In this document: positions 17,685 through 26,791 of the stretch, one piece after another | How the letters are laid out: each line of letters opens with the position of its first letter | How positions within the stretch are numbered: position 1 is the first letter of the stretch | Assembly: GCF_014692875.1 (NCBI RefSeq) | Contig: NZ_CP061171.1 | Coordinates: forward strand, 5,332,001 to 5,396,000 | From: Pedobacter riviphilus | Lineage (GTDB): Bacteria > Bacteroidota > Bacteroidia > Sphingobacteriales > Sphingobacteriaceae | Length of the DNA stretch: 64,000 nucleotides | Reading direction: 5' to 3' | The notes under the pieces: generated by a model | The model's input: only the letters and a program-made list of their open reading frames with translations | Told to the model about the DNA's origin: nothing | The model's database searches: none | Made by a program: the position numbers and the translations under genes

Positions 17685-18449
17685 TTAAACTGACTGGGAA
17701 GCGGGCTGTGCCATGGGTTGGCCCAAAGCCTTTCTGATTTCATTTTCTACTTCCAATGTAATATCGTTCGGCGGTTTTACTCCGGGTTCTATAGGTTTTA
17801 AAACTGTCCATTTTAAGGCATTTCCTGTGGATAATGGAAACTTGCCAAAACGAACAATTTTCCACGAATTTTCTATAGCCACCGGAACGATCAACGCATT
17901 CGGTACTACTTTTAATATCGTGGCAATACCTCCATACTGGAATGTTTTCAATTGGCCATCTTTTGCCCGTGTTCCCTCCGGAAAAATAACAGTGCTCCAA
18001 TTATTCTCTTTCATTCTACGGCCAAGTTTTATAATTTCTGAAATGGCCTGCTTGTTGTCTTTCCGGTTAATGTTTGCTCCACCGCCCAGGCGCAGGTTAA
18101 TAGATATGGATGGAATACCTTTGGTAAGCTCAATTTTAGAGATAAATTTTGCACTATGTTTCCTTAAGAACCAAATTAACGAAGGGATATCGTACATGCT
18201 TTGGTGGTTTGCAGCAAAAATAATCGGTCTATCCGTTGGCAGATCGTATTCGTTTTTAAAACTGATTGAATTGAAAAGGAAAATCTGGCAATAGGTTAGA
18301 AAAAAATTAAGGATGTCCACAGAAACCTTATGTGCTTTATAACCAAAAAGCTTAAAGCAAAGCCATTGTATAGGATGGAAGATACAAAGGGTTAATCCAA
18401 AAAAAATATAAAAAATAGGGCTTAAAATATATCCTAAAAGCTTACTCAT
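17685..18449 (-). CDS. plsC: 1-acyl-sn-glycerol-3-phosphate acyltransferase
   Basis: This 254-residue membrane-associated enzyme transfers an acyl chain to lysophosphatidic acid in phospholipid synthesis. The catalytic NHxxxxD motif is NHQSMYD (about residue 81) and the glycerophosphate-binding motif is FPEGTRAKDG. An N-terminal hydrophobic segment (residues 6-35) anchors it. It stands alone between the LytTR gene and a repeat-bearing spacer. Confidence 0.9.
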   Translation of the reverse strand: MSKLLGYILSPIFYIFFGLTLCIFHPIQWLCFKLFGYKAHKVSVDILNFFLTYCQIFLFNSISFKNEYDLPTDRPIIFAANHQSMYDIPSLIWFLRKHSAKFISKIELTKGIPSISINLRLGGGANINRKDNKQAISEIIKLGRRMKENNWSTVIFPEGTRAKDGQLKTFQYGGIATILKVVPNALIVPVAIENSWKIVRFGKFPLSTGNALKWTVLKPIEPGVKPPNDITLEVENEIRKALGQPMAQPASQSV

Positions 18450-18577
18450 CTGGTTGATTTAATAGATTGCAAAGATAATAATAAATTATTCTGGTTAATT
18501 ACCTCGAATACAATTGGGCTGTGCAGCACATTGCAAATGGTTTAAAGCTATGAGCATATTTTTGTCATCTAAAACGG

Positions 18578-18648
18578 TCGTCTTTCCCGCGCATGCGGGA
18601 ATCTTAAAGCGTATAGCATTACGATTCCCGCATGCGCGGGAAAGACGA
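18578..18648. repeat. 26-bp inverted repeat forming a cruciform-like element
   Basis: Arms at 18578-18603 and 18623-18648 are perfect reverse complements around a 19-nt centre. Each arm also folds on itself (CCCGC-GCAT-GCGGG). The ends GTCGTC and GACGATGTCTC are shared with the elements at 36145 and 38829, so this is one member of a dispersed palindromic family. Confidence 0.85.
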
Positions 18649-18771
18649 TGTCTCGAGAGGTATCATCTGCTTAAAATTTCTCTGTCAATTATATTGATTT
18701 TTATGAAATAAATCATCCCTGGAAATGACAGAGCCTAGGTTAATGTTATGATGGAATCTTAATATACGATT

Positions 18772-19326
18772 CTATAATTCGCCCGTCAGCATCATTAGTT
18801 TGGCTTTTAAAATTGCGGCTACGCTAATCGAATCCGTAATTTCTCCATTCATAACCATTTGATAGGCTTCAATAAAAGGCAATTTTTTAATCACAAGTTC
18901 CTCTGTTTCTTCGGGCATGGCGATGCCCTGGATGAGGCCAGTAGCAATGTAGATAATGCTTAACTCGTCGCTTACGGAGTTGGAAAGATGCATTCTTTGT
19001 ATCTCTTTCCAGTTTCTGGCACTCATTCCTGTTTCTTCCAGTAGTTCTCTCCTTGCGCTTTCTAATGGCGCTTCGTGAAATGGTCCACCACCTTCAGGAA
19101 TTTCCCAGCTATAGGCATTAATCGCATATCGGTATTGGCCAACCAACCAGGTATTGTAATCTTCATCTAAGGGGAGGATTCCGATAGCGCGATTTTTAAA
19201 ATGAACAGTGCCATAAATCCCTTGCCCACCAGACGGATTAATGACCTGATGTTCGGTTAAACGAATCCAGTTGTTATCGTATTTTACTTCGCTCTCTAGC
19301 GTTTTCCAAGGGTTGATCTCTTCCAT
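18772..19326 (-). CDS. NUDIX hydrolase, ADP-ribose pyrophosphatase-like
   Basis: This 184-residue enzyme carries a perfect NUDIX box (GX5EX7REUXEEXGU) spanning GGGPFHEA... RRELLEETGM at about residues 79-101, which binds the divalent metals and hydrolyses a nucleoside diphosphate linked to X. The N-terminal beta-rich part (WIRLTEHQVINPSG) resembles ADP-ribose pyrophosphatases such as NudF. It is 29 bp from the end of the out-of-frame receptor tail and likely transcribed with the same strand genes. Confidence 0.9.
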   Translation of the reverse strand: MEEINPWKTLESEVKYDNNWIRLTEHQVINPSGGQGIYGTVHFKNRAIGILPLDEDYNTWLVGQYRYAINAYSWEIPEGGGPFHEAPLESARRELLEETGMSARNWKEIQRMHLSNSVSDELSIIYIATGLIQGIAMPEETEELVIKKLPFIEAYQMVMNGEITDSISVAAILKAKLMMLTGEL

Positions 19327-19354
19327 GCTGCAAGATAAGGAATATGATTATATC

Positions 19355-19565
19355 TTACTGGGGTTTTACAGGTTGAGGTGGGGGAGGGATTTTATTTACA
19401 GTAATTTTAGTGAAACGGTAATTTAGGCTAAAAGTGAAGTTTTGCGTGTTATTGGTCGAATAATTTTCCAGTCTGAAATTCTGACCTTCATTGTAAAAGG
19501 TATTGGTCCTGTTTCCTAAAATATCATTTATAGTTATGCGAAGATTTAACCGGTTACCAAAAAGA
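19355..19565 (-). pseudogene. Out-of-frame C-terminal strands of the receptor at 19546-21831
   Basis: In the minus-strand frame one base off from the receptor gene, the sequence continues as an uninterrupted barrel end: GNRLNLRITINDILGNR, then NYSTNNTQNFTFSLNYRFTK, and a Pro-rich tail, stopping at 19355-19357. These are the terminal strands and beta-signal expected for the receptor. The frame break lies in or near the homopolymers at 19559-19563 or 19567-19569, where one added base restores the frame. Confidence 0.8.
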
Positions 19566-21831
19566 CTTTCCGGGCCGAGAAATTAGAAGACATAGAACCT
19601 TTGTTCCGGCCTTGTGCATTGGTATTGTTGGCATAATTTAAATTCGATTCGAAAGCTGTTTTAAGTGGTAATTGCATAGACAAACCAATTGCGCCTCTAA
19701 AACTCAAACCATCCCGGTTTAGCGAACTATTTAATTGTGATTTATAATTGCTTTGGATTACGCTAAAATTTCCATTGGCCGATATCTTATTGGTAGGTCT
19801 ATAATTCCCGATTAAGATAAGTGATAGCGAATTATTAGTGCCCACGTTATCGTAAGTGCTCTCAGATCTCGCTGTATTGGAGCCTGGAATTAAGGTAACT
19901 GTGCGATAGCGCTCTATAACGCCCTGACTGGTTGAATAAGAAAGCCGTGGATTAAATGACCATTTCTGGCCAAATGCCCCAAAATTAATATCGAACTGAT
20001 GTGTATAAGCCGGCGATAGATTGGGATTTCCATACGAGATATTAAGCGTATCTACATTGTTTACCTGGGGGTTCAGCGTATTTTCTCTTGGCCGGTTCAC
20101 ACGGATACTATAAGTGGCACCAATATTATACCTTTTGCGGTAAAACCTGTTTAAAGATAGGTTAGGGAAAATGCTTAAATAAGGTTTTACATTATAATTC
20201 TGACCAGTAGATAAATCGAAAGCTACATCGGTAAGTTCTGCCCTAACTCCTGTTTTAATGCCCCAGCCAACCTTGCGGTAGTTATAAGATGCGTATGCAG
20301 CAGCTATGTTTTCATTGTATAAAAACTGGTTAGATAATTTGTTATTACGCACAAACCGTTGCGTTGCAAAATTAAAATTCTCGATTAACAAGTCATTATC
20401 GTTCTTTCTATAGTTAAAAGCCAACCCAGCTTCAATGCGGTCGCGTTTATTGAATATTGGTTTTTCGTAATCTAAAGTTACGTTTAGCCCCCTATTTCCG
20501 GTGTCGTTATTGTTTTGCTGTAAAGTTGGGGCCGATGTGCTGGGTTGGGCGTAAGTAGTGCTATAATCCCTAAAATCGATACTCTTATTGGTGTTGAAAT
20601 TTAAACCTAAAGATATTTTACCTCCACTGGTATCCGTCTGAAGATCGTAATCTGCATTAAAAACAAAGTTATTACTGTTGCCATTACCCGTATTATGCTG
20701 ATTGCGGAGGCGGTTTTCTATCCGTTCGTTGCTTAAATAATGAAGATCGGTTGTGGAATTTGAATTCGAATTGTTGAGGTTGTAATTGGTTGATAACCGT
20801 AAACTTTGTTGCGGATTAATGGTCCAATCTAAGCCCATTCTAAAATTCCCACCGTTGTTATGGTTGCGATAAGCCCCATATTGGTCATAATAGAAAGTTG
20901 TATCAGGAAAAAAGTTTTCGCGGAAATTGTGGCTATCACCTTTGCCAACATTATAACGGTAGGCTGCACTTCCATTTAAAGCATAAGATTTTCCGCGGTA
21001 AGAAGCATTTGCATTGGTATTGCCGTTACCTTGCAAGCCGTTCGAAATGCCTACATTACCGTTGAAGCCAACCTTAAAGCCTTTTTTCATCACAATATTG
21101 ATAATGCCTTCACCATCGCCACTATATTTAGATGGTGGATTGGTAAGAACTTCTATCTTATCAATGGCATCAGAAGGAAGCACATTGAGTAGATCGGTGA
21201 TGTTAGAGGTCATATAGTCGGATGGTTTCCCATCAATGAAAACCCTGGTATTTCTTTTTCCGGCAATGGTAGCATTGCCATCAATATCAACCTGCACCAT
21301 GGGTACATTTTTTAATACATCTGTTGCAGTACTGCCTTCGGCCAATAGTGTAGAGCCCACATTGTAAGTTATGCCATCGGCACCAAATTCGATAGGTGGT
21401 TTTTGAACAGTAATGGTTACTTCCTGTAAAGAATTCTGATCCGAAGTTAGTTTTAATGCACCAAGGTTTTTATCGAAATCTTTTTCTGTGATGGCTATTC
21501 CATTTACTTTTAGCGGAGCATAACCAACAAAACTTACCCTGATACTATAATTCCCTGTTTTCAGATTTTTTATGCTAAAGTGTCCATCTTCATCAGTAGC
21601 AGATGTAATTATAGGCTGCTCAGATCCATCGATATAAACAGATATTACGGCAGATGGTATCGATAAGCCACCAACTTCTTCAACCACTTTTCCGCTGATT
21701 ACGCCTTTTTCTGCGGCAAACGCAGTAATAGTGCTGAGTAAAATCAACAGGGTAAAGCAAAGCTTAGGTAAAAGTTTTCCCAATATCTGATTAATTAAAA
21801 AAAAGGTGTTTAGAAAATTTTTTCTAAACAC
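19546..21831 (-). CDS. TonB-dependent receptor-like outer membrane protein, frameshifted near its end
   Basis: As read, this is a 761-residue protein: signal peptide (to about residue 39), carboxypeptidase-like beta-sandwich (GVISGKVVEEVGG... VSFVGYAPL), plug domain (GITYNVGSTLLAEGSTATDV, IDKIEVLTNPPSKYSG) and an OMP_b-brl_3 type barrel. It ends abruptly at NFSARKVFLVTG, without the last strands, which continue in another frame down to 19355. A single-base indel in a homopolymer explains this, either real or a sequencing error. It lies 8 bp after a full-length paralogue. Confidence 0.88.
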   Translation of the reverse strand: MFRKNFLNTFFLINQILGKLLPKLCFTLLILLSTITAFAAEKGVISGKVVEEVGGLSIPSAVISVYIDGSEQPIITSATDEDGHFSIKNLKTGNYSIRVSFVGYAPLKVNGIAITEKDFDKNLGALKLTSDQNSLQEVTITVQKPPIEFGADGITYNVGSTLLAEGSTATDVLKNVPMVQVDIDGNATIAGKRNTRVFIDGKPSDYMTSNITDLLNVLPSDAIDKIEVLTNPPSKYSGDGEGIINIVMKKGFKVGFNGNVGISNGLQGNGNTNANASYRGKSYALNGSAAYRYNVGKGDSHNFRENFFPDTTFYYDQYGAYRNHNNGGNFRMGLDWTINPQQSLRLSTNYNLNNSNSNSTTDLHYLSNERIENRLRNQHNTGNGNSNNFVFNADYDLQTDTSGGKISLGLNFNTNKSIDFRDYSTTYAQPSTSAPTLQQNNNDTGNRGLNVTLDYEKPIFNKRDRIEAGLAFNYRKNDNDLLIENFNFATQRFVRNNKLSNQFLYNENIAAAYASYNYRKVGWGIKTGVRAELTDVAFDLSTGQNYNVKPYLSIFPNLSLNRFYRKRYNIGATYSIRVNRPRENTLNPQVNNVDTLNISYGNPNLSPAYTHQFDINFGAFGQKWSFNPRLSYSTSQGVIERYRTVTLIPGSNTARSESTYDNVGTNNSLSLILIGNYRPTNKISANGNFSVIQSNYKSQLNSSLNRDGLSFRGAIGLSMQLPLKTAFESNLNYANNTNAQGRNKGSMSSNFSARKVFLVTG

Positions 21832-21839
21832 CTTGGTTA

Positions 21840-24323
21840 TTAAAATGATCCCTCATCAGGACGGTTATCCTGCTGGTCGTCTTTCTTCTTTTTGGTGCCG
21901 GTAAACGTTGTTTTTCCAAAGCGGTAAGAGAAGGTTAAATTTCCCATTGTTCCTTGAAACTGGCGCTCAAAATCAACAATTGTCGCCTTATCTTCGGTTG
22001 TCATGCTCCACCTTCTGGTGTTAAATACATCCCGAACATTGAAACTTAAGGATGCTTTTTTGTTCGGGAAGTCGTATTTGGCTCCACCGTCAACACCGTA
22101 CATGGCGTTGCGTTTTCCCTGTGCCATCACTTCTGGTGCCCTGTAGTCGCCACGTACCTGTAGCGATAAATTTTTAACTACCGTTAAATTTCCGGTCAGG
22201 TTGGCGTTCCAGCTAAAGCCACTGCTTGATGGGATATCAAATCTTGCATCTCCGGCAAACTTAGCTTGATATAAGTTTACATTGGTCGTAAAATTTAAAG
22301 CTTTAATCAAATCGAAGCGACCGATTAATTCTACCCCGCTGTTAATCTGGTGTGATAAGTTTTGAGGGGTTGAAGTGATAATCCCATTAACAGGTGTACT
22401 TCTTACCCGTTGAATAACATCATTGGTTTGGCGAAAATACAAACTCGATGTTAAGGTTACTTTTTTCCAGTATTTACTGTATCCCAATTCGAACGAGTGT
22501 ACATCCTCTGGTAATAAATTCGGGTTACCACCTCTATAGTTAAATGGTTCAGAAACGTCTAAAAATGGGTTGGTATCCCAAGGACGGGGGCGGTTTACGC
22601 GGCGTGTATAACTCAGTTGAAGCTGGTTGTCGCCTTTAAATTTCTGGGTTAAGAAAACACTTGGGTATAACCTTTTGTAATGGATATTTCCTTCTGCGGT
22701 AGTTAATACATTGCCTGTATAACCTTCTAAATGGGTGTCTAAACGTGCATCTTCACCCCTTAAGCCTAGTTGATAGCCAAAGTCTTTAATCTGATTCTGA
22801 TAATTCAGATATAATGCATGAACCTGATCTTTACTATGAAAGTCGTTAATCAGTCTATTGTCTCTGGTAAAAACATCACTTCCGGGAAGTCTAACTTGAG
22901 CAAACTGATCGTTATCACCTAAACGAATCTGACTGCGGTAACCTACTTCAATTTTTCCGGCCCTTCCAACAGGCAGCGCATAATCAGTTTGGATATTGTA
23001 ATTAGTGTTATTCCCGGTATTATTAATAAGCTGCAAACTATCTACATTTACCGTAGAGCCATTCGCATAAGTAGTTGTGGTAAGATAAGTCTGATCATTA
23101 TTATTATCTCCTGTTGAATAGCCAAAGTTAAAAGTTAATTCTTCTTTAGGTTTTTTAAACTTCTGGGTATAATCTAAATTTAGATCATAGCTCTTTCCGT
23201 TCCCGTTATTGGTGTTATTTCTATTGCTGAGATTAACCGGATTCGAACCTGCATTTAATTGCCTCACATCGATATATTCATTTCGGTCGTTTTCTCTTGA
23301 ATTAAAACCACCAGATAAGCTGACCACGCTTTTTGGCGTAATGTAGTAATCTATACCTGCTTTTGCATTATGGCCTTTATCTAAAGACTCTGAGTTGGTA
23401 TGCTGATCAAGAAATGAAATCGAGCTTGTTGGTGTTTTGTAGGTAATGTCTTGAAAACCACCTCCAACGCGATTTCCGTAACGATAGCCATAGTTTCCAT
23501 AAATATTTACCTTGCTGTTCTGAAAGCTTAAGTTGGTATTGGCATTATAGTTATTGCGGTTACCTGCAGTTAGTGCAACTGAACCGTTAAAACCCAGTTT
23601 TGTATTTTTCTTAAGTACAATGTTAATGATGCCTGATTGGCCTTCTGCATCGTATTTTGCCGATGGATTGGTAATAACCTCAACACTTTCGATAGAGCTG
23701 GCTGGGATTGATTGAAGGATCTGTGCCACATTACCGCCAGCGATTAAAGATGGCTTTCCATCAATTAGTACTTTAACACCTGTTGAGCCACGTAAACTCA
23801 CATTGCCATCCATATCAGTAGAAACTGATGGTACATTCTGTAATAAATCGCCTGCCGAGCCACCTTCACTGATTACACTCTGATCTACAGCAAAAATTTT
23901 TTTGTCGATACCCATTTGCATGCCCTGTTTTTGGCCCGTTACGGTAATTTCACTCAGCACATTGCCTTTTGCCGGGTTCATTTTAATTTCACCAAAATTT
24001 AAGGTGCCTGTGGCAGTAGTAATGGCTATATTATCCCTAACCATGGTTTGGTAACCCACAAAACTTATTTTAAAGGTAAAGGTTCCCGTAGGGATATCGT
24101 TCATTACAAAAGCACCGTTTACATCGGTTTGTACAATTTTTGCATTTTTGGCCGTAGCCTTATCAATTAAAATGGCTGTAGCAAATGGAATGGTTTCTTG
24201 TGTTTTTGCATCTTTAAGTATTCCGGTAATTTTTGCTTTTCCGCTTGTTTGTGCGAAAAGACTAAATGATAAGCTTAAAAGTAAAAGGGTAATCTGTATT
24301 GTTCTCGATTGTAAAAGTCTCAT
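21840..24323 (-). CDS. TonB-dependent receptor-like outer membrane protein
   Basis: This 827-residue protein starts at ATG 24323 (MRLLQSRT), after an open extension to 24374 that lacks a signal-like start. Signal peptide ends SLFAQ; a carboxypeptidase-like domain (ITGILKDAKTQETIPFA... ISFVGYQTM), plug (VPSVSTDMDGNVSLRGS, IESVEVITNPSAKYDAEG) and OMP_b-brl_3 barrel follow, with terminal strand GNLTFSYRFGKTTF. Such proteins import unknown ligands with TonB energy or act as related barrels. No SusD partner is adjacent, so a polysaccharide role is not supported. Confidence 0.92.
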   Translation of the reverse strand: MRLLQSRTIQITLLLLSLSFSLFAQTSGKAKITGILKDAKTQETIPFATAILIDKATAKNAKIVQTDVNGAFVMNDIPTGTFTFKISFVGYQTMVRDNIAITTATGTLNFGEIKMNPAKGNVLSEITVTGQKQGMQMGIDKKIFAVDQSVISEGGSAGDLLQNVPSVSTDMDGNVSLRGSTGVKVLIDGKPSLIAGGNVAQILQSIPASSIESVEVITNPSAKYDAEGQSGIINIVLKKNTKLGFNGSVALTAGNRNNYNANTNLSFQNSKVNIYGNYGYRYGNRVGGGFQDITYKTPTSSISFLDQHTNSESLDKGHNAKAGIDYYITPKSVVSLSGGFNSRENDRNEYIDVRQLNAGSNPVNLSNRNNTNNGNGKSYDLNLDYTQKFKKPKEELTFNFGYSTGDNNNDQTYLTTTTYANGSTVNVDSLQLINNTGNNTNYNIQTDYALPVGRAGKIEVGYRSQIRLGDNDQFAQVRLPGSDVFTRDNRLINDFHSKDQVHALYLNYQNQIKDFGYQLGLRGEDARLDTHLEGYTGNVLTTAEGNIHYKRLYPSVFLTQKFKGDNQLQLSYTRRVNRPRPWDTNPFLDVSEPFNYRGGNPNLLPEDVHSFELGYSKYWKKVTLTSSLYFRQTNDVIQRVRSTPVNGIITSTPQNLSHQINSGVELIGRFDLIKALNFTTNVNLYQAKFAGDARFDIPSSSGFSWNANLTGNLTVVKNLSLQVRGDYRAPEVMAQGKRNAMYGVDGGAKYDFPNKKASLSFNVRDVFNTRRWSMTTEDKATIVDFERQFQGTMGNLTFSYRFGKTTFTGTKKKKDDQQDNRPDEGSF

Positions 24324-24508
24324 TAAAAAATAAAATTTCGTGTGTTTTTGTAAAGGGAGACAAAGTAACGGCAACTAAGTTTAATTAATGAGCCGTAACT
24401 ATTTTATTACAGCCATTTTATAGTAATATTTTTGTGGGTTAGCGTTCGGTTTGCGGTTGGCAATTGGCAGTTTTCAGTTTCTTGGAAAACAATGATGGAA
24501 TATTACCG

Positions 24509-24536
24509 TTGAACGATCTTCAAAATGTTACTTTTG
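24509..24536 (+). promoter_or_regulatory. Promoter of the hydroxyacid dehydrogenase gene
   Basis: TTG at 24509-24511 and TACTTTTG at 24529-24536 (exact TAnnTTTG) with 17 bp between them, ending 27 bp before the ATG. Confidence 0.6.
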
Positions 24537-24563
24537 TTCATCATATTGAGCATAGAATAACAG

Positions 24564-25490
24564 ATGAAAAAAATATTAATTGTTGATGATTTGCACCCTG
24601 CATTTAAAGATCAGGCCATTGCTATGGGTTACCAGGTTGATGATGAACCGCAGATTACCCGTCAACAAACATTAGATAAAATAAAGGATTATACCGGCAT
24701 TGCTGTGCGGACGAAATTTAGAATCGATGCTGAGCTCTTTGCTGCTGCGCCGAATTTAAAATTTGTGGCCAGGGCAGGGGCTGGTTTAGATAATATTGAT
24801 GATAAAATCGCCTTCGAAAGAAATATAGAACTGATTAATGCACCTGAAGGCAATTGTGATGCCGTTGGCGAACATGCTACGGGTTTGCTTCTATCACTAA
24901 TGAACAATTTCCGCAGGGCCGATATGGAGATCAGAAATGGCGTATGGGATAGAGAAGGAAACCGAGGTTACGAATTGAAAGGCAAAAAGGTGGGAATTAT
25001 TGGGTACGGCTTTATGGGACAGAGTTTTGCTAAGAAACTGGCGGGTTTCGAGGTAGATGTAATGGCTTACGATAAGTATAAAACGGGTTTTTCTGATGCT
25101 TTTGCCCGGGAGGTAAGTATGGAAGAGATTGTGAAACACAGTGATGTACTGAGCCTGCATATTCCCTTAACAGCCGAAACCAGACAAATGGTTGATGACG
25201 AGTATTTCTTTCATTTTAAAAAACCTATTTTCTTTATCAATACCGCGAGGGGCGAAATTGTTAATACGCCAGCAGTGTTGAGTGCAATTAAAACTGGAAA
25301 AATTTTAGGAGCTGGATTGGATGTACTGCAAGTGGAAAAATTCCCCGCATTGGGCGAGCAGGTTTGGTACGATGAACTTAAAAACAACGATAAGGTGATC
25401 TTAACCCCGCATGTAGGCGGTTGGACATTCGATTCTTACCGTAAAATTTCGGAGGTTTTGGCTGAGAAGTTAAGTGGGCTTAGTTTTTAA
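24564..25490 (+). CDS. D-2-hydroxyacid dehydrogenase, phosphoglycerate dehydrogenase-like
   Basis: This 308-residue NAD-dependent enzyme has the two-domain fold of the family. The Rossmann motif is VGIIGYGFMGQSFAKKL (about 142-158), the substrate-binding arginine is in FINTARGEIVN, and the catalytic His-Trp-type end is LTPHVGGWTFDS. It lacks an ACT domain, so it is shorter than classical SerA. Conversion of a 2-oxo acid and 2-hydroxy acid is certain as a class; the substrate, possibly 3-phosphoglycerate, is not. Confidence 0.88.
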   Translation: MKKILIVDDLHPAFKDQAIAMGYQVDDEPQITRQQTLDKIKDYTGIAVRTKFRIDAELFAAAPNLKFVARAGAGLDNIDDKIAFERNIELINAPEGNCDAVGEHATGLLLSLMNNFRRADMEIRNGVWDREGNRGYELKGKKVGIIGYGFMGQSFAKKLAGFEVDVMAYDKYKTGFSDAFAREVSMEEIVKHSDVLSLHIPLTAETRQMVDDEYFFHFKKPIFFINTARGEIVNTPAVLSAIKTGKILGAGLDVLQVEKFPALGEQVWYDELKNNDKVILTPHVGGWTFDSYRKISEVLAEKLSGLSF

Positions 25491-25520
25491 TTTAAAGGAG
25501 GCTGTATCATAAATATAGAA

Positions 25521-25592
25521 TTGTCATCCTGAGCCTGTCGAAGGACCTGTTTAAATTCCTCGATAAGCGTTTCGACAAGCTCAACGTGACAA
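25521..25592. repeat. Palindromic intergenic repeat (CCTGTCGAAGGAC type)
   Basis: Left arm 25521-25546 (starts TTGTCATCCTGAGCCTGTCG) and right arm 25569-25592 (GTTTCGACAAGCTCAACG...) are imperfect inverted copies. This sequence type is a widespread dispersed repeat in Bacteroidota genomes, as I recall. Confidence 0.7.
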
Positions 25593-25648
25593 GTTCGAAT
25601 GATATCACAACTTATGATGCAGGCTCCCGGCGCTAAAATTAATATTTT

Positions 25649-26107
25649 ATGACGCATACAGCTATTCAATCCAAAGATTATATTAAAAACATCGATTTCG
25701 AATATGTTGAAACATACTCTTTTCAACAGCAGGCCTACTATTCGGATGCCACTAGAAATACTGTGGCAATATCTTGGTATGATAACCGCATAACTGATCT
25801 GAATGGTAACCTTGATAGCTCTTCGGAAAAGATTAGTTCCTTCCGGCGTAATAGTCAGGATATGATTAAATTAAATCACATTTTAGAAACCGAGGTTGCA
25901 AACTTACCTTCTTGGATGTGTCTACCTATTTACAGGGATGCAATCATATTTTATAATAAGACCGGAGAAATTGTTTCTGCGCTTAATGTATGTTTCGAAT
26001 GCTCATACATGGAGGATGATAAAGGGATTAATATTAATGCAGACGAATCTACATACGGCTTGCTAAAGTCCTTCTTAATCTCAAAAGGGCATAAAATTAG
26101 GGCATAA
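25649..26107 (+). CDS. Hypothetical protein
   Basis: This 152-residue soluble protein has no signal peptide, membrane helix or recognisable motif. It contains three cysteines at about residues 90-118 (WMCLP and the downstream VCFECSYMEDD). The reading starts at ATG 25649 just after a dispersed repeat, and a 139-bp AT-rich spacer separates it from the OsmC gene. Codon use looks like its neighbours. I cannot suggest a function. Confidence 0.6.
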   Translation: MTHTAIQSKDYIKNIDFEYVETYSFQQQAYYSDATRNTVAISWYDNRITDLNGNLDSSSEKISSFRRNSQDMIKLNHILETEVANLPSWMCLPIYRDAIIFYNKTGEIVSALNVCFECSYMEDDKGININADESTYGLLKSFLISKGHKIRA

Positions 26108-26246
26108 TTTTTTCTAAAATATTTCTTGTGTTAAAATTGTTTCTTGAGATTGAGATATTTAAACATTCTTAGTCAAAAGGCTTGAAAAGTAGATTAATCT
26201 TGATAATATTTTCTTAAATTGGCTATACAATCTAACCAATTTTATC

Positions 26247-26723
26247 ATGCCGAAAGATCATTTATATTCAACTACAGTTACTTGGACGGGCAATAAAGGC
26301 TCTGGTACAATGGATTACCGTTCGTACGATCGCGATTATTTAATTTCAGTAAAAGGTAAAGCCGATATTTCGGGATCGTCTGATTCTGCTTTTCTGGGCG
26401 ATAAATCTAAGTACAACCCCGAAGACCTATTATTGGCTTCTATATCCAGTTGCCATATGCTCTGGTATTTACATTTATGCTCTAAAAATGAAATTGTAGT
26501 AATTGATTATAAGGATGAGGCTGTAGGTACCATGGAAGAATTGGCTGATGGAAGTGGCCGTTTTAGAGAAGTTACCCTGCATCCGCAGGTTTTAATTGCT
26601 GATAAAGCACATTACGAACTTGCAGCTTCGCTGCATCATGAAGCAAATAAAATGTGTTTTATTGCCAATTCATTAAATTTTCCGGTAAAACACGAACCTA
26701 CTTGTAAAGCAGAAAACGGTTAA
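26247..26723 (+). CDS. OsmC/Ohr-family protein
   Basis: This 158-residue protein belongs to the OsmC fold that reduces organic hydroperoxides by paired cysteines. The first, in ISSCHMLWYLHLC, and the second, in NKMCFIANSLNFP, match the usual positions, and the C-terminal half ends in HEPTCKAENG. The SSCHM motif places it in the YhfA-like OsmC subgroup rather than Ohr proper. It stands alone, followed by an inverted repeat that may end the transcript. Confidence 0.88.
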   Translation: MPKDHLYSTTVTWTGNKGSGTMDYRSYDRDYLISVKGKADISGSSDSAFLGDKSKYNPEDLLLASISSCHMLWYLHLCSKNEIVVIDYKDEAVGTMEELADGSGRFREVTLHPQVLIADKAHYELAASLHHEANKMCFIANSLNFPVKHEPTCKAENG

Positions 26724-26744
26724 CAGTTTTCAGTCTACAATTTT

Positions 26745-26782
26745 CAATTGGCAGTTAACCACAAGCTGTTAACTGCCAATTG
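26745..26782. repeat. 15-bp inverted repeat between OsmC and M1 peptidase genes
   Basis: Arms CAATTGGCAGTTAAC (26745-26759) and its reverse complement (26768-26782) with an 8-nt loop. No T-tract follows, but its position between convergent genes suits transcript ending. Related CAGTT/GGCAGTT words recur at 24460-24480 and 62761-62810. Confidence 0.7.
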
Positions 26783-26791
26783 AGAACGGGA

